From Rhodothermaceae bacterium (GTDB lineage Bacteria; Bacteroidota; Rhodothermia; Rhodothermales; Rubricoccaceae), in assembly GCA_013003465.1 (NCBI GenBank), contig JABDIZ010000276.1, forward strand, positions 1 through 10,777: a stretch of DNA of 10,777 bases. The letters run 5' to 3'. Made by a program: the position numbers and the translations under genes. Of this stretch, positions 1 to 5,978 are shown piece by piece (the first letter of the stretch is position 1; every line of letters starts with the position of its first letter). The notes under the pieces were generated by a model. The model was not told the DNA's origin. It made no database searches and saw only the letters and a program-made list of their open reading frames with translations.

Positions 1-168
1 TCGCCCGACGGCCGCTGGATCGCCTTCGGCTCGGCGCGGACCGACGACTGGGAAGTCTACCGCGTTCGCCCCGACGGCACCGGCCTCGAACGACTCACCG
101 CATCGCCCGGCTTTGACGGCGATCCCGTTTGGATTCTCCGGAGCCTTGACGGCGCCACTCGTCGCTAG
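1..168 (+). CDS. TolB/PD40 beta-propeller protein, C-terminal end (partial)
   Basis: This is the last 55 codons of a gene that enters from the left and is open in frame 1 from the first base. It contains one clear PD40 (WD40-like, TolB-type) blade: SPDGRWIAF, then a variable stretch with DDWEVYRVRPDGTG, then LERLTASPGFDGDPVW. The SPDG...IAF and D..G...RLT pattern is the hallmark of the family. Such repeats form extracytoplasmic beta-propellers in TolB-like proteins, S9 peptidases and many periplasmic Bacteroidota proteins. Which of these this is cannot be told from one blade. No sorting domain follows the blade. The stop TAG (166-168) shares the palindrome CTAG (165-168) with the stop of the convergent HPP gene. 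Confidence 0.8.
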   Translation, partial: SPDGRWIAFGSARTDDWEVYRVRPDGTGLERLTASPGFDGDPVWILRSLDGATRR

Positions 169-650
169 GCGATGCGGCGATCCAAGCGCAAAACCGCCCG
201 GTGGGCAGCGAAGAGCAGCGTCACAGCAAGGAGAATAATGGCACCGTCCGATACATCGGGCAACAGGCCGAGCGCAATGATGAGCGTCGTAGCGCAGGCG
301 GGGGCATGGCTCGTGCGGGTGAGCAGCATGGCTGCGGCTGTCCCCGCCACAGACAGCGCGGCGCTCGCCGAGAGCCACAACCCGTCGGTGGAGAACGGCA
401 CGTGCTCAGCCGTGATGGCGAGGCCCTCGGCCAAGCTGTTGTAGACGAACAGCCCGACCACGACACCGCACCCATGCCCGCCGATCACACGCCGCGCCGT
501 CGTCTGTTCGGGTGTCCGGAGCGCCAGCGCGAAAGCGGTTGGGCCGAGGCTTGGGAAGATGAAAGGTTGACCCGTCGCCCAGACGATCAGCCCGAGCAGT
601 GCAATCAGCAGCCCGGCCTCTAGCCCTGTGCGAACCGCATCCCTGACCAT
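165..650 (-). CDS. HPP family integral membrane protein
   Basis: A 161-residue hydrophobic protein. The motifs FPSLGPTAF (residues 32-40), RVIGGHGCGVVVG (54-66) and SHAPACATTLI (114-124) match the HPP family (PF04982). The eponymous His-Pro-Pro is HAPA here, a variant. About four membrane segments are visible, near 10-27, 55-75, 90-112 and 118-150, ending in a basic tail (HRAVLRLDRRIA). Plant chloroplast and cyanobacterial HPP proteins have been linked to nitrite transport, but the substrate here is unknown. The chosen ATG (650-648) overlaps the DUF3095 stop as TGATG, which argues for coupled translation and against the much longer upstream extension of this frame, which lies inside the DUF3095 gene. 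The protein is close to a bare HPP domain with no fused CBS domains. Confidence 0.8.
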   Translation of the reverse strand: MVRDAVRTGLEAGLLIALLGLIVWATGQPFIFPSLGPTAFALALRTPEQTTARRVIGGHGCGVVVGLFVYNSLAEGLAITAEHVPFSTDGLWLSASAALSVAGTAAAMLLTRTSHAPACATTLIIALGLLPDVSDGAIILLAVTLLFAAHRAVLRLDRRIA

Positions 651-1825
651 CAGGTTGCCTCCGCGAGTTGCGCTTTGAGCTGTCGCGCAGCCGCGGTGTA
701 GCCGCCGTCGGCGCCGTCCACAAAATGCACCTGCCGCCCCATCCGACTGAAGACGAGGCAGGTGAGCGTCGCGCGGTCGGAGACGTGGAGGCCGTAGGCG
801 AGGCGCCCCGCCTCCCGCTGATCCTGGAGAAAAACCGTCAGGGCCTCGCGCTGGGTGGCCGAGCCGCTGAGGACCATACGGAGCGTGTCGTCGAATTTGC
901 GATAGTCGGAGAAAGCGCGGAGCTTTCGGGGATACGCCGCCCAGTCGGTTTCTTTCGTCTTCAGCCCCAGCGCAATCAAGGGCCGCCCGATGAGCGTCTG
1001 GAGCCACAGCGTCCACCGATACGCCGCGCGCTGGTGTCGAGGCGCCCGTACAGCCGCTTCGAGGTCAAGCCGCGCAGGCGAACGAGCGAGACGCATCTGC
1101 CCGAGCCCAACCGGATGCACGCGCTCGGCGGCTCCAAACGTAGCCTCAACCGCATGAAGCACCGCACGGTAGGTGGCGAAGTGTGCCGCCTCCGTGGGCC
1201 CTTGCGCGAGTACGAGCAGTGCCGTCACCTCGCCCTGTGGACTCGGGATCTCCTCCCACCGGCACTCGAGTCCCTGATAGAGGTCGCGTGCGGAATCGTC
1301 CCACATCGGCCCCTCGCCCACGTCGTAACGTTCGGCCGTCGCCGGGTCTTTCACTAGGGTCTCGGCGATGAGCAGTCCGCCGCCCATGAACATCGCCTGA
1401 TCATAATCCGGCGAGACGGTGTGCTTGAGTACCGCGACGTGTCCGCCATGATCGAGCACGTCCTGAACCGGCACCATGCCTGCACGGAGGATGAGGCCGA
1501 GGTCCTCGCGGCAGACCTGCTGCACGGTCCGCAGCACGAGCACAACCGTCTCTTCCAGCGCGGACGGGATGAGCACGGTGGCCCCATCGCCACCGAAGAC
1601 GAAGGGAATGGCGATGTCGCCCGCCGCGTTGAGGAGCGCCGCGATAGACGCTGGACCCGCGTAGTTGACCTCGCGATACCGCCCCGCGGCTACGGCTGCC
1701 GTGGAGCCTTCCACGTCGGTGATTACGATGCGCCAGTCGGGCGGGACCTCTGTGTAGGCCTCAGCATCGGCGAGCGACTCGAAGTGGTCCGTGGAAGGAA
1801 GGTCGTCGTAAAAAGAGGCGCTCAC
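650..1825 (-). CDS. DUF3095 family protein with class III nucleotidyl cyclase-like core
   Basis: A 391-residue soluble protein. I recognise DUF3095 from the opening SASFYDDLPSTDHFESL, the PPDWRIVITDVEGSTAAV block (residues 28-45), GRYREVNYAGPASIAALLN (48-66) and IPFVFGGDGATVLIP (73-87). TDVEGST (36-42) and FGGDG (77-81) resemble the two metal-binding strands of class III adenylate/guanylate cyclases. Asp37 and Asp80 would be the metal ligands, so a nucleotide-processing role is plausible but is my inference. The start chosen is GTG at 1825-1823 (protein MSASFYDD...), because family members begin just before this FY-x2-LP motif and no in-frame ATG lies near it. The frame stays open far upstream (to 2488), but that part is antisense to the FKBP gene and looks random. 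It is followed by the HPP gene with a 1-bp overlap. Confidence 0.82.
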   Translation of the reverse strand: MSASFYDDLPSTDHFESLADAEAYTEVPPDWRIVITDVEGSTAAVAAGRYREVNYAGPASIAALLNAAGDIAIPFVFGGDGATVLIPSALEETVVLVLRTVQQVCREDLGLILRAGMVPVQDVLDHGGHVAVLKHTVSPDYDQAMFMGGGLLIAETLVKDPATAERYDVGEGPMWDDSARDLYQGLECRWEEIPSPQGEVTALLVLAQGPTEAAHFATYRAVLHAVEATFGAAERVHPVGLGQMRLARSPARLDLEAAVRAPRHQRAAYRWTLWLQTLIGRPLIALGLKTKETDWAAYPRKLRAFSDYRKFDDTLRMVLSGSATQREALTVFLQDQREAGRLAYGLHVSDRATLTCLVFSRMGRQVHFVDGADGGYTAAARQLKAQLAEAT

Positions 1826-1858
1826 ACAGACGAACGGAGGACAGGCAGGCAGAACATA

Positions 1859-1866
1859 AAAAGGTA
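1859..1866 (-). promoter_or_regulatory. Possible Bacteroidota-type -7 element before DUF3095
   Basis: On the minus strand the sequence TACCTTTT fits the TAnnTTTG -7 consensus of Bacteroidota primary sigma factors at all but the last base. It sits 33 bp upstream of the GTG start. It is the only AT-rich patch in the spacer. No convincing TTTG -33 box is visible about 20 bp further upstream, so this is weak. Confidence 0.3.
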
Positions 1867-2040
1867 CAGCCCTGACCCGGCCCCTCACTCTGCGCCGCCA
1901 GCTGTAGGTGCTCCCGGTTCGGAACCAAGCGCTGCTGCGAGAACGAGACGGGAGAAGGAAGGCGGAGACGGTATTTCGCTGGATCAACGACGGACCCCAG
2001 GTATCGCCAGCCCTTCGACGGGAATTAGCCGAGCGGGCGA

Positions 2041-2073
2041 AACCCAGGCCCACGGCACGGGTTGGGGCCTTTT
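2041..2073 (+). terminator. Possible attenuator/terminator hairpin before the FKBP gene
   Basis: AGGCCC (2046-2051) can pair with GGGCCT (2065-2070), followed by a short run of T (2070-2073), 25 bp before the FKBP start. The same segment allows a competing stem, AACCC (2041-2045) with GGGTT (2059-2063), that cannot form freely at the same time. Two mutually exclusive stems before a T-run are typical of attenuators, but the T-run is short and nothing shows that this is transcribed. Confidence 0.3.
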
Positions 2074-2098
2074 CTCCCGAATCCTCTCGACCTCTCCC

Positions 2099-2530
2099 AT
2101 GTCCACCGCAAAAACCGGCGATTCCGTCCGCATTCACTACACGGGCCGCCTCAACGATGGCACCGTCTTCGATTCTTCCGATGGGCGCGAGCCACTCGGC
2201 TTCACGCTCGGCTCTGGGGAGGTGATCCCCGGCTTCGACCAGGGCGTGGCAGGCATGGACGTAGGCGAGACCAAGACCATCGAGATCCCCGCTGACGAGG
2301 CCTACGGCGCCTACCGCGACGACCTCGCCCTCCAAGTCGGCCGTGACCAATTCCCCGACGACATCGCCCCGGAGGTCGGGCAGCAGCTTCAACTCGGCAT
2401 GGCCGATGGTGGTACGCTCAGCGTGGTGGTCACAGAGATCAACGACGAGACGGTCACGCTCGATGCCAACCATCCCCTCGCTGGCCAAGACCTGACCTTC
2501 GACCTGGAACTCGTCAGCGTAAACGGCTGA
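2099..2530 (+). CDS. FKBP-type peptidyl-prolyl cis-trans isomerase (SlyD-like)
   Basis: A 143-residue cytoplasmic protein without signal peptide; it should catalyse proline cis-trans isomerisation and act as a folding helper. The FKBP half has the VRIHYTGRLNDGTVFDSS block (residues 10-27), EVIPGFDQGVAGMDVGE (41-57) and KTIEIPADEAYG (59-70). After Ala-Tyr-Gly comes an insert-in-flap domain (about 71-120), then DANHPLAGQDLTFDLELV (122-139), the conserved C-terminal strand of SlyD/short-FKBP proteins. It lacks the His/Cys-rich metal-binding tail of E. coli SlyD. The start ATG at 2099 is where homology begins; the frame is open for about 680 bp upstream without FKBP character. The leader is CTCTCCC-ATG with no Shine-Dalgarno sequence. 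It converges with holB, 11 bp between the genes. Confidence 0.93.
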   Translation: MSTAKTGDSVRIHYTGRLNDGTVFDSSDGREPLGFTLGSGEVIPGFDQGVAGMDVGETKTIEIPADEAYGAYRDDLALQVGRDQFPDDIAPEVGQQLQLGMADGGTLSVVVTEINDETVTLDANHPLAGQDLTFDLELVSVNG

Positions 2531-2541
2531 GCCGAGCTGGC

Positions 2542-3723
2542 CTACGCCGTCACGGCCGGTTCGGCGAGCGGCGCGAACAGGCGTGTCCGGTCCTGCCCGC
2601 GCATGGCGGCGGACAGCGCCTGGGCGAGCACGGTGAGCACGAGCGCAGTGTGCACATTGCCCTCGATCAGGTCGGCGGCCTCCTCAATGAGCCCCGTCAT
2701 GGCTTCCAGGCGCGCGTCCGGCAGCCGCGTGACAAAGCTCCGGATGGCCTCGGCCTGATCGACATTGACGAGCGGGGCGTTCTCCCCCGCCACCCGGTAG
2801 AGCACGAGGTCGCGCACCCAGCCCAGCATCAGGCTGAAGAGTTGCTTGACGGGCTCGCGCCCGAGCTTCCCGATCTGCTCGATCTGCAGCGGGAGCGTCA
2901 TCGGGTCCAGCCCATACGCCTTGCGCAGAAAATCGAGTGCGAGTTGCCGCCGCTCGGCCAGTTCTTCGCTTTCGGTCAGCGCGAGCGCCTGCGCATACGA
3001 CCCATCGGCCATCCGCGCGACGAACGCGGCCCGGTCCGGTGCCACCTGCTCACGCGCCGCGAGCGCCTGTTCGATGGCCTCGGCGGGCAGCGGGTCGAAG
3101 CGCAGGCGCTGGCACCGCGAGAGGATCGTCGGGAGCATCTGATCGGTGCGGGTGGCCGTGAGCACGAGCACCGTCTGCTCGCCCGGCTCCTCCAGCATTT
3201 TCAGAAATGCGTTGGCGGCCTCCACGCGCATCCGGTCGGCGTCGAGCAGGATGCCGACCGTGTAGCGCCCCTCGCCCGGCACGTAGTGCAGGTCGTGCAT
3301 AATTGCGCGGATGCCGTCGGCCGAATAGATGACTTGCTTGGAGGAGGTCTTGCCTGCGTCTTGGAGCGACGGGCGGCGCTGGAAATCCACCACCTCGTAG
3401 GGATTCCGGTAGAGGCGCTGCAAGCGCTCCGTCACGTCGTCGAGGCGGGCGTCGTTGGGCTGCGGGAGGTAGACGTGGAGGTCGGGATGCAGCCCGCGGC
3501 CAACTTTCGTGCAGGCGAGGCACCGGCCACAGGCGGCGTCTTTAGGCCCCCCACGACCGCGCTGCTCACACTGCAGCGCCTGCGCGAACGCGAGCGCCGC
3601 CGCCCGCTTGCCGACGCCATCGGGGCCGTAGAAGAGGTACGCCCCCGCGATGCGCTCCTGCGCGACGGCCCGGCCGAGCGCCTCAGTGAGGCGGTCCTGT
3701 CCGATGACGAGATCCCAGGGCAT
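2542..3723 (-). CDS. holB: DNA polymerase III, delta' subunit (clamp loader)
   Basis: A 393-residue AAA+ protein of the clamp-loader complex, which opens the beta sliding clamp on primed DNA. The N-terminus PWDLVIGQDRLTEALGRAV, the P-loop GPDGVGKR (residues 33-40), four Cys of the zinc module (C52, C65, C68, C71), the Walker B-like DADRM (161-165), NAFLKMLEEP (171-180) and the SRC motif in PTILSRCQ (198-205) together identify delta'. The P-loop ends in GKR where ATP-binding subunits have GKT or GKS; delta' is commonly not an active ATPase, so this fits. A segment of about 45 residues (84-130) between zinc module and AAA core is longer than in E. coli. The C-terminal third (about 230-393) is the helical collar domain. 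The start ATG (3723-3721) lies directly after the CTTC heptamer repeats. It is apparently transcribed alone. Confidence 0.93.
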   Translation of the reverse strand: MPWDLVIGQDRLTEALGRAVAQERIAGAYLFYGPDGVGKRAAALAFAQALQCEQRGRGGPKDAACGRCLACTKVGRGLHPDLHVYLPQPNDARLDDVTERLQRLYRNPYEVVDFQRRPSLQDAGKTSSKQVIYSADGIRAIMHDLHYVPGEGRYTVGILLDADRMRVEAANAFLKMLEEPGEQTVLVLTATRTDQMLPTILSRCQRLRFDPLPAEAIEQALAAREQVAPDRAAFVARMADGSYAQALALTESEELAERRQLALDFLRKAYGLDPMTLPLQIEQIGKLGREPVKQLFSLMLGWVRDLVLYRVAGENAPLVNVDQAEAIRSFVTRLPDARLEAMTGLIEEAADLIEGNVHTALVLTVLAQALSAAMRGQDRTRLFAPLAEPAVTA

Positions 3724-3724
3724 A

Positions 3725-3826
3725 GGTGAAGGAAGCAGTCAGAAGGACGAAGTTAGAAAATGTGCGGAGGGCTGTGTGGCCCTGGTTCCCCTTTCACACT
3801 TCTCCCTTCGCACTTCAACCTTCTTC
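3725..3826. repeat. Opposed heptanucleotide repeat arrays around a hairpin
   Basis: The left arm (3725-3752) is four 7-bp units, GGTGAAG, GAAGCAG, TCAGAAG and GACGAAG, mostly NNNGAAG. The right arm (3792-3826) is five units in opposite orientation, TTTCACA, CTTCTCC, CTTCGCA, CTTCAAC and CTTCTTC, mostly CTTCNNN. Between them lies a perfect 5-bp hairpin, AGGGC (3768-3772), loop TGTGTG, GCCCT (3779-3783). The unit period is exactly 7 in both arms while the NNN positions vary. The element fills the spacer between the divergent holB and tRNA-Met genes. Function is unknown; degenerate heptamer tandem repeats are known from cyanobacterial genomes. Confidence 0.65.
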
Positions 3827-3828
3827 CC

Positions 3829-3860
3829 TTGCCCGCGAATCGCGCGCTAGCGTAGTTTTC
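3829..3860 (+). promoter_or_regulatory. Promoter of tRNA-Met (Bacteroidota type)
   Basis: TAGTTTTC (3853-3860) matches TAnnTTTG except at the last base and ends 8 bp before the first base of the tRNA. A TTG (3829-3831) lies 21 bp further upstream, the spacing expected of the -33 TTTG box in Bacteroidota. Transcription would start at or just before the mature tRNA 5' end. Confidence 0.5.
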
Positions 3861-3868
3861 GGGTCCCT

Positions 3869-3942
3869 GGCGTGGTAGCTCAGCTGGTTAGAGCGTCGGA
3901 TTCATAACCCGGAGGTCGAGAGTTCAAGTCTCTCTCACGCCA
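3869..3942 (+). tRNA. tRNA-Met (anticodon CAT), elongator type
   Basis: A complete 74-nt cloverleaf. The acceptor GGCGTGG (3869-3875) pairs with TCACGCC (3935-3941) with one G-U at the bottom; discriminator A at 3942. D stem GCTC/GAGC (3878-3881 with 3891-3894); anticodon stem TCGGA/CCCGG (3896-3900 with 3908-3912) with loop TTCATAA and anticodon CAT at 3903-3905; T stem GAGAG/CTCTC (3918-3922 with 3930-3934) with loop TTCAAGT. CCA is not encoded (next bases CTC), so it must be added. The A-C apposition at the top of the anticodon stem (3900/3908) is familiar from Bacteroidota elongator Met tRNAs. The G-C first pair rules out initiator tRNA, which has a mismatch there. A lysidine-modified Ile(CAT) tRNA is the less likely alternative. 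Confidence 0.93.
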
Positions 3943-3961
3943 CTCGCGTCCCCGGACGCAC

Positions 3962-3989
3962 ACGCGCCCCACCAGGCGCGTTTTTTTTT
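3962..3989 (+). terminator. Rho-independent terminator after tRNA-Met
   Basis: CGCGCC (3963-3968) pairs perfectly with GGCGCG (3975-3980) across loop CCACCA, extended by A3962-T3981, and is followed by nine T (3981-3989). This is the strongest intrinsic terminator in the window, 20 bp after the tRNA and only 17 bp before the next start codon. Confidence 0.9.
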
Positions 3990-4006
3990 CCCACGGCCCC
4001 CTGCCG

Positions 4007-5209
4007 ATGCGCCTTTACCTCCACGACTACGCCGGGCATCCGTTTCAGGTGCAACTCGCGCGGGCACTCGCGGCGCGCGGGCACACCGTCCGCCACGGCT
4101 ATTCGTCCACCAACGTGACACCGCACGGGACGCTCGCCCAGCAGGAGGGCGATCCCGAGGGCTTCGAGCCCGAGCCCATCGCGCTGGACCAGCCCGTCGA
4201 CAAGACGCGCAACTCGCTACGGGGCTTCTGGCAGCGCCAACGTCGCGAACGCGCCTACGGCAAGCGCCTCGTCGAGCACGTAGCCCAGTTCCAGCCCGAG
4301 GTCGTCCTCGCGGCCAATACGCCCCTCGACGCGCTGGCCCCGCTGCAAGCCTGGTGCACCGAGCGCGACGTGCGCTTCGTGAACTGGCTGCAGGATCTGA
4401 TCTCGGTTGCCACGCACCGGCTGCTCCGCAAGAAGATCCCGGGCCTGGGCGAGTTGGCCGGGCGCTACTACCTCGGCGTCGAGCAGCGCATCCTGCGCCG
4501 CAGCGACGCCGTGGTGATGATCACAGAGGATTTCAGGGCGAGCCTGGAGCGCTGGGGCGTGGCGCCGGAGCGGCTGTACGTCGTGGAGAACTGGGCACCG
4601 CTGGAGAACATACCGGTGCGTCCGAAGCGCAACCCCTGGAGCGAGGCGTTCGACCTCGCCGACAAGCGCGTGCTGCTCTATTCGGGCACGCTCGGGATGA
4701 AGCACAACCCGGACCTGCTGCTCCGCCTCGCCGAACGCTGGCGCGGCGACGACTCGGTCCGTGTGGTCGTGATCACGGAAGGGCCGGGCGCAGAATGGTT
4801 GCGCGCCCAGAAAGCCAAGACCGGGCTCGAAACCCTGCTCCTCCTTCCCTATCAGCCGTTCGAGGAGTTGCCCGATGTGTTCGGGGCAGCCGATGTACTC
4901 GTCGCCATTCTGGAACCGGACGCTGGGGTGTTCTCCGTGCCGAGCAAGGTGCTAACATACCTCTGTGCGGGGCGGGCGCTGCTGCTTGCGGTGCCGCCGG
5001 AGAACCTCGCCGCCCGCATCGTGACGCGTAGCGCCTCCGGAGTGGTCGTGCCGCCCACGGCCCCAACGGCCTTCGTCCACGAAGCCGCAAAATTGTTGGC
5101 CGACGAGCCGCGCCGCCTCGAAGCGGGCATCCGCGCGCGCGCCTACGCCGAGACCACGTTCGAGATCGAGCGCATCGCGGAGCGCTTCGAGGAGATCCTG
5201 GTAGGTTGA
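4007..5209 (+). CDS. GT4 family glycosyltransferase, WcaI-like
   Basis: A 400-residue GT-B fold transferase without signal peptide; it should move a sugar from a nucleotide-sugar donor onto a polysaccharide or lipid-linked acceptor at the cytoplasmic face. The N-terminal Rossmann domain begins MRLYLHDYAGHPFQVQLARA, with a glycine/histidine turn at ALAARGHTVRHG. VNWLQDLISVA (125-135) and VVMITEDF (169-176) resemble WcaI-type colanic acid enzymes. The donor domain has RVLLYSGTLGMKHNPDLLL (221-239), LLLLPYQPFEELPDVFGAADV (277-297) and LEPDAGVFSVPSKVLTYLCAGR (302-323), the region of the EX7E-like donor-binding motif. The donor and product cannot be told. It stands alone, with no other polysaccharide genes beside it. 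No Shine-Dalgarno sequence; leader CCCCCTGCCG-ATG. Confidence 0.87.
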   Translation: MRLYLHDYAGHPFQVQLARALAARGHTVRHGYSSTNVTPHGTLAQQEGDPEGFEPEPIALDQPVDKTRNSLRGFWQRQRRERAYGKRLVEHVAQFQPEVVLAANTPLDALAPLQAWCTERDVRFVNWLQDLISVATHRLLRKKIPGLGELAGRYYLGVEQRILRRSDAVVMITEDFRASLERWGVAPERLYVVENWAPLENIPVRPKRNPWSEAFDLADKRVLLYSGTLGMKHNPDLLLRLAERWRGDDSVRVVVITEGPGAEWLRAQKAKTGLETLLLLPYQPFEELPDVFGAADVLVAILEPDAGVFSVPSKVLTYLCAGRALLLAVPPENLAARIVTRSASGVVVPPTAPTAFVHEAAKLLADEPRRLEAGIRARAYAETTFEIERIAERFEEILVG

Positions 5210-5247
5210 AGGCACTGAGCAAAATGTGTTCGCCCTGATTCGGATGC

Positions 5248-5289
5248 ACGGGCCAAATGCCAAGAGCCCATGGCTACCCGTACACTTTT
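5248..5289 (+). terminator. Possible terminator after the glycosyltransferase gene
   Basis: ACGGG (5248-5252) pairs with CCCGT (5277-5281), and inside it CCA (5253-5255) with TGG (5271-5273) after a small bulge. TTTT (5286-5289) follows four bases after the stem. The stem is interrupted and the T-run short, so this is tentative. Confidence 0.3.
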
Positions 5290-5351
5290 CCGTGGCGTTG
5301 GCGTACCATAGCGCTGGCCCCCTGTAGTCCACTCGTCTACCCGCCCGTCCT

Positions 5352-5783
5352 ATGCGCTTCGCCCTCATCCTCTCGCTCCTGATCAGCCTCATCGCCGTGG
5401 TCTTCGCGCTGCAGAACCCTGGCGAGATGCGGATCAACCTGCCGTTCTCCGATAGTCAGCTCGTCAGCACGCAGCCGGTGGTACTGATCTCGACGCTGCT
5501 CATCGGTGTGCTGATTGGCTGGCTGGCTTCGCTGCCCGGACGGATCGGTGCCGGGCTGCGCGCCCGCCGCGCGGAGAAGCGGATCGACGAGATCGAGGCC
5601 GCCCGCGGCGCTACGGTCCAGGCCAAGACGCAGGCCGCCGAAGCCCACGCCGACGCAGCCGACGCACGCCGGGAGGCCCAAGCGGCCGAACTCGACGCGG
5701 CCGAAACACAGCGCCTCGCCGACGAAGTAGCCCGCCGCACCGCCGAGGCGCAGCGCGACCTCCCGCCTCCACCCGACGTGTAG
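5352..5783 (+). CDS. LapA domain (DUF1049) inner membrane protein
   Basis: A 143-residue membrane protein. Transmembrane segment 1 spans about residues 3-20 and ends in ALQNPGEMRINLPF (19-32), the family signature (VxFALQNxxxVxxxF). Segment 2 is about 42-60 (PVVLISTLLIGVLIGWLAS). The rest (66-135) is a charged, Ala-rich stretch with strong coiled-coil character and ends in PPPPDV. LapA in E. coli takes part in lipopolysaccharide assembly with LapB/YciM; no lapB gene is next to it here. It is a free-standing gene, and its stop codon lies inside an inverted repeat (5777-5816). Confidence 0.85.
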   Translation: MRFALILSLLISLIAVVFALQNPGEMRINLPFSDSQLVSTQPVVLISTLLIGVLIGWLASLPGRIGAGLRARRAEKRIDEIEAARGATVQAKTQAAEAHADAADARREAQAAELDAAETQRLADEVARRTAEAQRDLPPPPDV

Positions 5784-5939
5784 GCTGTGCCTGGAAAATG
5801 CATCTCGGCCTACACGCCGCTGCAGACACTCCTCGCTATGTTGCGTAGCATCGCGGTAGCTCGTGCTACGCTTGGTGAGGTGGCTTCTCTCCCCGCCTCT
5901 TCGGGCTCGCACGCCTTGCGAGAAACGTCTGCGTCTCGC
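5777..5939. repeat. Three consecutive inverted repeats between the LapA-like gene and corA
   Basis: First: CGTGTAGGC (5777-5785) with GCCTACACG (5808-5816), a perfect 9-bp stem with a 22-nt loop that includes the LapA stop codon. Second: GCGTAGCA (5843-5850) with TGCTACGC (5864-5871), a perfect 8-bp stem with 13-nt loop. Third: GCGAGA (5918-5923) with TCTCGC (5934-5939), loop 10 nt. None is followed by a T-run on either strand, so they are not typical intrinsic terminators. They may be a dispersed REP-like element, RNA processing sites or rho-type end structures. The spacer (5784-5978) has no gene. Confidence 0.55.
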
Positions 5940-5978
5940 GCTCGGCTTCGCTCTGAATCACCAGACCCAGCCTGATCG

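Larger units (their letters stand above)
1826..2098. other. Divergent spacer between DUF3095 and the FKBP gene
   Basis: This 273-bp spacer holds no convincing gene. It is open in both the DUF3095 frame (minus) and the FKBP frame (plus), but those translations are Arg/Ser/Pro-rich and match nothing I know. It contains a possible minus-strand -7 box (1859-1866), an inverted repeat CTCCCG/CGGGAG (1911-1916 with 1949-1954) enclosing GGTT-CGG-AACC (1916-1926), and a GC hairpin followed by T residues (2041-2073). The right half, about 1900-2075, could be a structured leader or small RNA on the plus strand. That is only a suggestion from the inverted repeats. Confidence 0.45.

Noticed and set aside
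2041..2070. An H-type pseudoknot from the two interleaved stems
   Set aside because: The connecting loops would be 0 and 1 nt for stems of 5 and 6 bp, which is not sterically reasonable; alternative exclusive hairpins are more likely.
1421..2098. Long plus-strand extension upstream of the FKBP gene
   Set aside because: It is antisense to the DUF3095 gene, rich in Arg/Pro/Ser, and FKBP similarity begins only at the ATG at 2099.
1826..2488. Upstream extension of the DUF3095 frame on the minus strand to an ATG at 2488, giving 612 residues
   Set aside because: The extra 221 residues run antisense through the FKBP gene and the spacer, show no domain, and DUF3095 homology begins right after the GTG at 1825.
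2650..3729. A 359-codon plus-strand reading frame opposite holB
   Set aside because: Mirror of the holB coding pattern in GC-rich DNA, with His/Arg/Leu-rich composition and no recognisable motif; holB is certain.
3725..3745. GGAAGCAG string similar to the conserved loop of bacterial SRP RNA
   Set aside because: The neighbouring conserved bases and the long helix of SRP RNA are missing, and the string is part of the GAAG heptamer array.
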